In this document: in pieces, positions 55,344 to 64,000 of the stretch
Position numbering within the stretch: position 1 is the stretch's first letter
Layout of the letters: every line of letters begins with the position of its first letter
Assembly (NCBI RefSeq): GCF_902167145.1
Contig: NC_050101.1
Span: 128,928,990-128,992,989 of the forward strand
From: Zea mays
Lineage: Eukaryota > Streptophyta > Magnoliopsida > Poales > Poaceae
Direction of reading: 5' to 3'
Length of the DNA: 64,000 nt
Position numbers and translations under genes: made by a program
Notes under the pieces: model-generated
Seen by the model: only the letters and a program-made list of their open reading frames with translations
Databases searched by the model: none
What the model was told of the DNA's origin: nothing

Positions 55344-56064
55344 CACTATCGAAAACACATCTTTGTCGAGTGCTCAGATGTTTGCCTAGTTCAACTTCGT
55401 CTAGTGTCACTCTCGGCGAAAAACGACACTAACCAAAGACCACCTTTGCCGAGTGCAGAACACTCGGCATACAAAGACTCTCAGCAAAGGCATATTTGCC
55501 GAGTGCTAAACACTTGACATACTAAGACTCTTGGTAAATCGCCATCAGCGACCGTCTATATGTGACGACCATTAACTTTGCCGAGTGCCACATAGACACT
55601 CGGATGGTGGAGATGTTTCATTGCATGCAGAGCCTTAGCGCCACATCTAGTTTTGCTCCACCACCTCTGTTGTTTCCTACGGCTGAGGCTCCTCGGTTTT
55701 CTACTCCTGTGATAATAAAAAAATTTAGTCATGTATGATATATATTCATCTAGTCTCACACATGCAATCGCTTCTCTATGCAGAATCAATATGTGGCATC
55801 GAACAACCCTCACGGTTCGCCCAGCCCTTCGTTGAACTAGTTTAGCTGGCCACCTCGCTGATGTTCTTCTTAACTTAGTGGTGATTTGAAACTTATGTTT
55901 GTGAAACTTGTGATACTCATGTTTGTAAAATGTGGATGATACTTATGTTTGTGAAACATGTTGGTGTTGTAATACTTGGTCTGAACTTAGTGATGTTTGT
56001 CGAGTGTTATCGAGGCTTTACCAAATGTCGTAAGCACTCGGCAAAGAACTCTATTTCGGTAGTG
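55344..56064. mobile_element. Miniature CACTA element with TSD ACT
   Basis: The left end CACTATCGAAAACA and the inverted right end (CACTACCGAAATAG on the minus strand) form the terminal repeat; both run into CTTTG.CGAGTGC. ACT lies at 55341-55343 and 56065-56067. Subterminal CTTTGCCGAGTG motifs repeat in both orientations at 55355-55610 and near 56030. 721 bp, no transposase, hence non-autonomous. Confidence 0.9.
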
Positions 56065-56067
56065 ACT

Positions 56068-57194
56068 ATATCCATATATGGAACTATTCTTGAGAAAGAG
56101 GTGAATCCTGGTGCTACTTATTTTTTTCATTTGGAATTACACTTGTTCGCTCTTAAACATACAATTAACTGTGCGAAATCAAGCATTGGTATGAATCCTT
56201 TGAAAAGATCTCGGTATGATGCAATTAAGAGTCACACATTAGAGAGGATTGAAAAGTACTATCTAGGATTATTTGAGCAGATTTGGGAAACATTACCTGT
56301 GTAACCACCTCACCATTTGTAGCACAACCGCGACAAGTTATTGGTAGTTTTTACTAGATACTTTCTCTAACTGTTGTTAAGATTGATATTTATTTAACAA
56401 CGATTGATTTCCCATATGCTTCTGCAATTGCTGGTTTAGGTGGTCAAGCAAATGATGGAGCACCACATGGCGATGAACTGATTGTGGTGCTAAGATAGAA
56501 TAGATGAATATATTGGAGGTACTGCACTTCTTTTAGTTTATTTTGGATACTATCATTCTATCTTATCCTTTGATGACGATGTTCGTGCACAAGATACTCT
56601 GCATAGAAGCTGGTTGTGTATACTTTCTCGCCATTTGTTCGTCTACATGAAAAAAACTCAAAAGCACTAGAGCACATATATATTTAATTAGCATTAAAAA
56701 TTAAGTCGTAACATTAGCACATGTATATTACTAGTTGCACAAAATTTAAGAGTTAGGAGCCAATTCGGGAGGAAACCTACTTCCCAAATAAGGGCTCAGC
56801 TGATAAAAACATGAATAAGATGTGATGTTTTTATATTTTATTCTACTTGTAGGCCCAATCTTGAGGGTATGCAAGATATACAACCGCTCAGGACCTCCAC
56901 GGTCGGTAGGGTCCCCTTTGTCCAGCTTATGTCCAAATACATATACATATATGTAATCATTGTTCTCTTTTCTTTGTTACATCTCTATGACTTCCTGGCA
57001 GATCAGTGATGTCTATATCGATGCCTTCATTTCTTTGAGATCGCTCGGTTGCTTGATGACGAGTACTAAATACTGATCGACGTAGGAAGGACAGAAGGTG
57101 ATGTGCACTGTGCCTGTCATGTGACTGCTACTCGCATAGTCGTGTTGCTTAATTCTAGCCTATTATAGGGCTCGTCCCGACAACTCGTATTGTT
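56068..57194. other. AT-rich region, no gene supported
   Basis: 56070-56304 has a 78-codon open stretch ending YYLGLFEQIWETLPV with no recognised family. The rest shows nothing coding. Confidence 0.4.
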
Positions 57195-57968
57195 ACTCCT
57201 AGTTTAGTTCGTTGTACTTTGTTTCTAGACAATTTTCTCTAGTGTGTTTAGATTTGGTTTATTGTGCTTTTTAATGTTTAGTCTAATTTGACAAGATAAA
57301 AGTGAAATACTCTCTCTCAAAACAAATGCACAGTTATATTATATAGTTTGTATAATTTTGCGACTCATAAATACCGGTAACCGTGTCTCCGCTCATATCA
57401 ATTTGAATGAACTCGTGTAAATTAGTATCTTATTTTATTCTTCAGATACCATTTTTTTAAATAGTAGTCTCGCACGGTCACACCTTCCTATAGGGTCTCC
57501 GTTTAAATTTTTGTTTAAGACCCTCGAAATGTCCGGCCCTGTCTACTTTACTAGGGGCAAATTATAAAACAATAAAATACAACTCCTAGTTTAGTTCGTT
57601 GTACTTTGTTTCTAGACAATTTTCTCTAGTGTGTTTAGATTTGGTTTATTGTGCTTTTTAATGTTTAGTCTAATTTGACAAGATAAAAGTGAAATACTCT
57701 CTCTCAAAACAAATGCACAGTTATATTATATAGTTTGTATAATTTTGCGACTCATAAATATCGGTAACCGTGTCTCCGCTCATATCAATTTGAATGAAAT
57801 CGTGTAGATTAGTATCTTATTTTATTCTTCAGATACCATTTTTTTAAATAGCAGTCTCGCACGGTCACACCTTCCTATAGGGTCTCCGTTTAAATTTTTG
57901 TTTGGGACCCTCGAAATGTCCGGCCCTGTCTACTTTACTAGGGGCAAATTATAAAACAATAAAATACA
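57195..57968. repeat. 387-bp tandem duplication (two copies)
   Basis: Copies 57195-57581 and 57582-57968 begin ACTCCTAGTTTAGTTCG and are identical except for about six substitutions and no indel. No ORF and no element ends are recognised. Confidence 0.95.
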
Positions 57969-58511
57969 CTAGGAAGAGAAGAAAGACAAAAGAATATAGA
58001 TGAGATGGAGGAAGAAAATAGCTGCAGATTTGTGAAATCCAGCCAATCTCTGAAATTGCTCATTGTGGTCTTTCTAACGGGAATTGCTCAGGCTTCGTAA
58101 CTGTTTGGCGCCGCCTTTCTTTCTAATATGTTTCTCTTGTACAACTTAGCTGTTATTTAGCCCCTGCATGTGAATATTGTTAAGATATATTTGTTTCTAT
58201 TCTAGATTATATAATTTGGATTATGGTGGAAGGGTAGTAATATAAAATATTAATTTTAAATCACAAATAAGTTCAAATAAACTATATAATGCTAACTTAT
58301 TTTAACTTATTTATGGTCCCAAAAACGATATTTTATTCTCCTATCTCTCCACCGTACTCAAACAAGGCCTTGGTATTGGAGTTGAGGTCCCCCCTATCGG
58401 TTGCATGCGAAAATTGAGATACGATGATGGTGGGATACTATATACAACCGAACAGTGCAAACGAGCACGAGTGCCCCCATGCTCGAATGCGTGCACGTAG
58501 CAGTCGCAGTG
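57969..58511. other. Intergenic region, MITE-like patch
   Basis: 58190-58380 is AT-rich with a GTTTCTATTCTAGATTATA start and a CTCAAACAAGGCC end, typical of small grass MITEs. Termini not defined. Confidence 0.4.
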
Positions 58512-59819
58512 TGAAAGTCGCCTAGAGGGGGGTGAATAGGGCGAAACTGAAATTTACAAAGTTAATCACAACTACAAGCCGGGTTAGCGTTAGAAATATA
58601 ATCAAGTCCGCGAGAGAGGGTGCAAAACAAATCGCAAGCGAATAAAGAGTATGACACACGGATTTGTTTTACCGAGGTTCGGTTCTCGCAAACCTACTCC
58701 CCGTTGAGGTGGTCACAAAGACCGGGTCTCTTTCAACCCTTTCCCTCTCTCAAACGGTCCCTCGGACCGAGTGAGCTTTTCTTCTCAATCACTTGGAACA
58801 CAAAGTTCCCACAAGGATCACCACACGATTGGTGTCTCTTGCCTCAATTACAAGTGAGTTTGATCTCAAGAAAGAATGAGAAAGAAAGCAATCCAAGCGC
58901 AAGAGCTCAAAAGAACACAACAAATCACTCTCACTTAACACTAAAGCTTTTGTGGAATGAAGAGGATTTGATCACTTGAGTGTGTCTTGTATTGAATGCC
59001 TAACTCTTGTTAGTGGTTGGAAGTTGGAAAACTTGGATTACTTGAATTACTTGGATTACTTGAATGTGGGGTGGTTGGGGGTATTTATAACCCCAACCAC
59101 CAAACTAGCCGTTTGGTGGAGGCTGCTGTCGCATGGCGCACCGGATAGTCCGGTGCGCCACCGGACACTGTCCGGTGCGCCAGCCACGTCACCAGGCCGT
59201 TGGGTTCCGACCGTTGGAGCTCTGAAGTGTGGGCCCGCCTGGCTGTCCGGTGGTGCACCGGACAAGTCCTGTAGACTATCCTGTGTGCCACCCGCGCGTG
59301 CTCTGCTCCTCTACGCGCACTGGCGTGCATTTAATGCGTTGCAGACGATCGTTGGCACGAAGTAGTCATTGCTCCGCTGGCTCACCGGACAGTCCGGTGT
59401 GCACCGGACATGTCCGGTGAATTATAGCGGAGCGGAAATCCGAAGCTGGCAAGTTCAGAGCCGCTCTCCTTTGGAGCACCGGACACTGTTCGGTGTGCAC
59501 CGGACATGTCCGGTGAATTATAGCGAAGCGCCTCTAAAAAATTCCCGAAGGTGCGAAGTTTGGCTTGAAGTCCCCTGGTGCACCGGACACTGTCCGGTGG
59601 CACACCGGACAGTCCGGTGCGCCAGACCAGGGCTGCCTTTGGTTATCCCTTGCTCCTTTTGTTGAACCCATTTCTTGGTCTTTTTATTGGCTAAGTGTGA
59701 ACCTTTGGCACCTGTATAACTTATACACTAGAGCAAACTAGTTAGTCCAATTATTTGTGTTGGGCAATTCAACCACCAAAATCAATTAGGAAAATGGGTG
59801 TAAGCCTAATTCCCTTTCA
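58512..59819 (-). repeat. 3' LTR of the minus-strand Sirevirus
   Basis: 1308 bp, the same length as the plus-strand LTR at 62644. Minus strand starts TGAAAGGGAATTAGG and ends CTAGGCGACTTTCA. TATA box GGTTATAAATACC near 59081-59093. Many CACCGGACA.TGTCCGGTG palindromes at 59140-59630, a Sirevirus hallmark. Confidence 0.92.
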
Positions 59820-60636
59820 ATCTCCCCCTTTTTGGTGATTGATGCCAACACAAACCAAAGCAAGTATAGAAGTGTATAATTGAACTAGTTTGCATAATGT
59901 AAGTGCAGAGGTTACTTGAAATTGAGCCAATATAAATACTTATAAGATATGCATGGATTGTTTCTTCATTTTTAATGTTTTGGACCACGCTTGCACCACA
60001 TGTTTTGTTTTTGCAAATTCTTTTGTAAATCCTTTTCAAAGTTTTTTTTTGCAAATAGTCAAAGGTAAATGAATAAGATTTTTGCGAAGCATTCTCAAGA
60101 TTTGAAATTTTCTCCCCCTGTTTCAAATGCTTTCCCTTTGATTTAAACAAAACTCCCCCTTGATAAATTCCTTCTCTTAGTGTTCAAGAGGGTTTTAAGA
60201 TATTGATTTGAAGATACTACTCCTCTCCACTTTTTGAACACAATGAGATACTTATTTGAAAATCATACCAATTGAGAAATTCTTTTTAAAACTAGGTGGT
60301 GGTGCGGGTGGTGTGGTCCTTTTGCTTTTGGCTAATACTTTCTCCCCCTTTGGCATGAATCGCCAAAAACGGATACTTGAGTGAAATATAAGCCCTTTAC
60401 AACTACTTTCTCCCCTTTGGCAAATAAAATACGGGTGAAGATTGTACCAAAGATGGAGAGATGCTCGGAGCGACGACGAAGGATGAGTTACGGAGTGGAA
60501 GCCTTTGTCTTCGCTGAAGACTCCAATTCCCTTTCAATACACCTATGACTTGTTTTGAAATATACTTGAAAACACATTAGTCATGGCATATAAAAGAGAC
60601 ATGATCAAAGGTATATTAATTAGCTATGTGTGCAAT
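59820..60636 (-). other. Sirevirus 3' non-coding region with polypurine tracts
   Basis: About 0.8 kb between pol and the LTR. Polypurine tract next to the LTR (AAAAAGGGGGAGA on the minus strand). Further CTCCCCCT copies on the plus strand near 60112, 60151 and 60341, again the multiple-tract pattern of Sireviruses. No ORF. Confidence 0.8.
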
Positions 60637-62643
60637 TTAACAAAAGAAGTTCCTAGAATCAAGAATATTTAGCTCATGCCTAAGTTTGTTAAAAGTTTGT
60701 TCATCAAGAGGCTTGGTAAAGATATCGGCTAATTGATCTTTTGTATTAATATATGCAATCTCGATATCTCCCTTTTGTTGGTGATCCCTTAGAAAATGAT
60801 ATCGAATGGCTATGTGTTTAGTGCGGCTATGCTCAACGGGATTATCCGCCATGCGGATTGCACTCTCATTATCACATAGAAGAGGAACTTTGGTTAATTT
60901 GTAACCGTAGTCCATAAGGGTTTGCCTCATCCAAAGTAGTTGCGCGCAACAGTGGCCTGCGGCAATGTACTCGGCTTCGGCGGTAGAAAGAGCTACGGAA
61001 TTTTGCTTCTTTGAAGCCCAAGACACCAAGGATCTTCCCAAGAACTGGCAAGTCCCCGATGTGCTCTTTCTATTAATCTTACAACCCGCCCAATCGGCAT
61101 CGGAATAACCAATCAAATCAAAAGTGGATCCCCTAGGATACCAAAGCCCAAACTTAGGAGTATAAACTAAATATCTCAAGATTCATTTTACGGCCGTAAG
61201 GTGAGCTTCCTTAGGGTCGGCTTGGAATCTTGCACACATGCATACGGAAAGCATAATATCCGGTCGAGATGCACATAAATATAGTAAAGAGCCTATCATC
61301 GACCGATATACCTTTTGATCCACGGACTTACCTTCCGTGTCGAGGTCGAGATGCCCATTGGTTCCCATGGGTGTCTTGATGGGCTTGGCATCCTTCATCC
61401 CAAATTTGCTTAGAATGTCTTGAGTATACTTCGTTTGGCTAATGAAGGTGCCCTCTTGGAGTTGCTTCACTTGAAATCCCAAGAAGTACTTCAACTCCCC
61501 CATCATAGACATCTCGAACTTTTGTGTCATGATCCTACTAAATTCCTCACATGTAGATTCATTAGTAGACCCAAATATAATATCATCAACATAAATTTGG
61601 CATACAAACAAATCATTGTCAAGAGTTTTAGTAAACAAAGTAGGATCGGCCTTTATGACTTTGAAGCCATTAGTGATAAGAAAATCTCTTAGGCATTCAT
61701 ACCATGATCTTGGGGCTTGCTTGAGCCCATAGAGCGCCTTAGAGAGTTTATACACATGATTAGGCTACTCGTCTTGCTTGTTGCGGAACACCCATTTGGT
61801 TCCTACAACATTTTGATTAGGACGTGGAACTAAATGCCATACCTCATTCCTCATGAAGTTGTTGAGCTCCTCTTGCATTGCCACCACCCAATCCGAATCT
61901 TGAAGTGCTTCCTCTACCGTGTGTGGCTCAATAGAGGAAACAAAAGAGTAATGCTCACAAAAATGTGCAACACGAGATCTAGTGGTTACCCTCTTATGGA
62001 TGTCGCCGAGGATGGTGTCGACGGGGTGATCTCGTTGGATTGCTTGGTGGACTCTTGGGTGTGGCGGCCTTGGTTCTTCATCCTCCTTGTCTTGATCATT
62101 TGCATCTCCCCCTTGATCATTGCCGTCATCTTGAGGTGGCTCATTTCTTTGATCTTCTTCTTCATCAACTTGAGCCTCATCCTCATTTTGAGTTGGTGGA
62201 GATGCTTGCGTGGAGGAGGATGGTTGATCTTGTGCATTTGGAGGCTCTTCGGATTCCTTAGGACACACATCCCCAATGGACATGTTCCTTAGTGCGATGT
62301 ACGGAGCCTCTTCATCACCTATCTCATCAAGATCAACTTGCTCTACTTGAGAGCCGTTAGTTTCATCAAACACAACGTCACAAGAAACTTCAACTTGTCC
62401 AGAGGACTTGTTAAAGACTCTATATGCCCTTGTGTTTGAATCATATCCTAGTAAAAAGCCTTCTACAGTCTTAGGAGCAAATTTAGATTTTCTACCTCTT
62501 TTAACAAGTATAAAGCATTTGCTACCAAAGACTCTAAATTATGAAATATTGGGCTTTTTACCGGTTAGGAGTTTGTATGATGTCTTCTTGAGGATTCGGT
62601 GTAGATACAACCGGTTGATGGCGTAGCAAGCGGTGTTGACCGC
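60637..62643 (-). pseudogene. Sirevirus Pol: integrase C-terminus, RT (deleted), RNase H
   Basis: Minus strand, one frame. The integrase end (NTACYAINRLYLHRILKKTS, FGSKCFILVKRGRKSKF) is followed by an acidic linker (62160-62370) and the start of RT (NEVWHLVPRPNQNVVGTKW). RT continues with VYKLSKALYGLKQAPRSWY and catalytic YVDDIIFGSTN. RNase H has IGYSDADWAGC, LSTAEAEYIAAGHC, LLCDNESAIRM and a C-terminal QLADIFTKPLDEQTF. Breaks: a TAA near 62539, a TAG at 61765-61767 exactly where some 80-90 residues of RT fingers are missing, and a TGA at 61180-61182. No frameshift. Dead copy. Confidence 0.9.
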
Positions 62644-63951
62644 TGAAAGGGAATTAGGCTTACACGTAGATCCTAAATAATTTTGGTGGTTGAATTGCCC
62701 AACACAAATAATTGGACTAACTAGTTTGCTCTAGTGTACAAGTTATACAGGTGCCAAAGGTTCACACTTAGCCAATAAAAAGACCAAGTATTGGGTTCAA
62801 CAAAAGAGCAAAGGGGCAACCGAAGGCACCTCTGGTCTGGCGCACCGGACTGTCCGGTGTGCCACCGGACATGTCCGGTGCACCAGAGGACACCAACTCA
62901 AACTCGTCACCTTCGGGAAATTCCAGAGGCAACTCCGCTATAATTCACCGGACTATCCGGTGTACACCGGACAGTGTCCGGTGCTCCAAGGAAGAGCGGC
63001 CTCAGGAACTCGCCAGCTTCGGGAATTCACTTCAGCTGCTCCGCTATAATTCACCGGAATGTCCGGTGTACACCGGACATGTCCGGTGTATCTGCGGGGC
63101 AACGGCTATTTCGGCGCCAACGGCTACCTGCAGCGCATTTATTGCGTGCCAGCGCGCGCAGAAGTCAGGCACGCCCATGCTGGCGCACCGGACACTCTAC
63201 AGTACATGTCCGGTGCGCCACCGGACATCCAGGCAGGCCCAGAAGTCAGAGCTCCAACGGTCAGAACCCAACGGCTTTGGTGACGTGGCTGGCGCACCGG
63301 ACATGTCCGGTGTGCACCGGACTGTCCGGTGCACCATTCGACAGACAGCCCCACCAAACGGCTAGTTTGGTGGTTGGGGCTATAAATACCCCCAACCACC
63401 CACCATTCATTGCATCCAAGTTTTCCACTTCTCAACCACTTACAAGAGCTAGGCATTCAATTCTAGACACACCAAAGAGATCAAATCCTCTCCAATTCTA
63501 CACAAGACTCTAGTGACTAGCGAGAGAGATTTGCCGTGTTCTTTTGAGCTCTTGCGCTTGGATTGCTTCTTTTATTTCTCACTTGTTCTTGTGATCAAAA
63601 CTCAATTGTAACCAAGGCAAGAGGCACCAATTGTGTGGTGACCCTTGCGGGGAAGCTTTGTTCCCGTTTGATTGAGAAGAAGAAGCTCACTCGGTCCGAG
63701 GGACCGTTTGAGAGAGGGTATGGGTTGAAAGAGACCCGGCCTTTGTGGCCTCCTCAACGGGGAGTAGGTTTGCGAGAACCGAACCTCGGTAAAACAAATC
63801 CGCGTGTCACACTCTTCATTTGCTTGCGATTTGTTTTGCGCCCTCTCTCTCGGACTCGTTATTATTTCTAACGCTAACTCGGCTTGTAGTTGTGATTAAT
63901 TTTGTAAATTTCAGTTTTGCCCTATTTACCCCCCCCTCTAGGCGACTTTCA
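62644..63951 (+). repeat. 5' LTR of the plus-strand Sirevirus
   Basis: TGAAAGGGAATTAGG...CTAGGCGACTTTCA. TATA box CTATAAATACC at 63380-63390. CACCGGAC(TG/ATG)TCCGGTG palindromes cluster at 62841-63335 upstream of the TATA box. It is highly similar to the LTR at 58512-59819, inverted. Confidence 0.92.
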
Positions 63952-63952
63952 A

Positions 63953-63965
63953 TTGGTATCAAAGC
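63953..63965 (+). other. Sirevirus primer binding site
   Basis: TTGGTATCAAAGC directly after the LTR, matching initiator tRNA-Met. Confidence 0.85.
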
Positions 63966-64000
63966 CCGGTGCTTCATTAGAGCCTAACCGCTCAAAGTGA

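Larger units (their letters stand above)
58512..62643 (-). mobile_element. Broken Sirevirus (Ty1/copia, Opie/Ji-like), minus strand
   Basis: 3' LTR 58512-59819, polypurine tract at 59820, then pol (RNase H, RT, end of integrase) to 62643. There the 5' LTR of a plus-strand element interrupts the integrase reading frame. The remainder should continue beyond the window. Protein motifs are close to Opie/Ji elements. Confidence 0.9.
62644..64000 (+). mobile_element. Sirevirus, plus strand: 5' LTR and PBS (continues off-window)
   Basis: A complete 1308-bp LTR at 62644-63951 followed by ATTGGTATCAAAGCCCGGTG (63952-63971), the initiator-tRNA-Met PBS and leader. It interrupts the integrase codons of the opposite-strand Sirevirus, so it is younger. 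The predicted left TSD is ACCGC (62639-62643). Confidence 0.9.

Noticed and set aside
55930..56304. 124-codon plus-strand ORF
   Set aside because: Starts inside the CACTA element and runs across its end; the tail beyond 56067 resembles no family I know.

Overview
The window is nuclear DNA of a panicoid grass of the maize/sorghum group (Andropogoneae), most likely Zea. Three things point there: GC-rich monocot genes, dense nested LTR retrotransposons, and Sirevirus-type LTRs carrying CACCGGAC...GTCCGGTG palindromes. Nothing looks bacterial or organellar. About four fifths is transposable element, and three intact-looking host genes sit between the repeats.

Left third (1-28560): a retrotransposon nest. 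The outermost layer is an old Ty3/gypsy element of Tat type on the minus strand. Its 5' LTR is 25736-26368, followed by gag, protease, RT-RNase H and integrase, then a 3' region with an 89-bp tandem array and an antisense intron-containing coiled-coil gene. A young, almost intact CRM-like chromovirus (14309-21087, TSD TTTAT) sits inside its RNase H domain. A very young gag-only copia/Sirevirus-like element (1-9995, minus strand, left end off-window) has cut the antisense gene. Right of the nest lie two truncated LTRs and a decayed gypsy RT fragment.

Middle (28560-45100): an intronless ribonucleotide reductase small-subunit gene (30152-31171). Next is a 5-kb Mutator-like element (MULE, 32063-37015) with long terminal inverted repeats, a frameshifted transposase and a possible second, convergent gene. 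A decayed gypsy element (about 37170-39905) follows, carrying a hAT MITE with a perfect 8-bp TSD. Then comes a complete four-exon GH9 endo-beta-1,4-glucanase gene (41343-44139).

Right third (45100-64000): a probable Helitron (46130-50851) with gene-like exons and an LTR fragment. After it is a two-exon minus-strand gene for a small plant protein of unknown function (51870-52604). Then come a hAT transposase remnant, a 721-bp CACTA miniature element with TSD ACT, and a 387-bp tandem duplication. The end is a broken minus-strand Sirevirus (58512-62643) whose integrase is interrupted by the 5' LTR of a plus-strand Sirevirus (62644-63951) that runs off the window.

The host genes are unrelated to one another (dNTP synthesis, cell-wall glucan hydrolysis, unknown), so there is no operon-like logic. 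I see no wholly new biological system. The most unusual things are the gag-only element with four polypurine tracts, the antisense gene plus hairpin satellite in the Tat element, the candidate second MULE gene, the exon-carrying Helitron, and an in-frame, stop-free intron encoding a hydrophobic segment.
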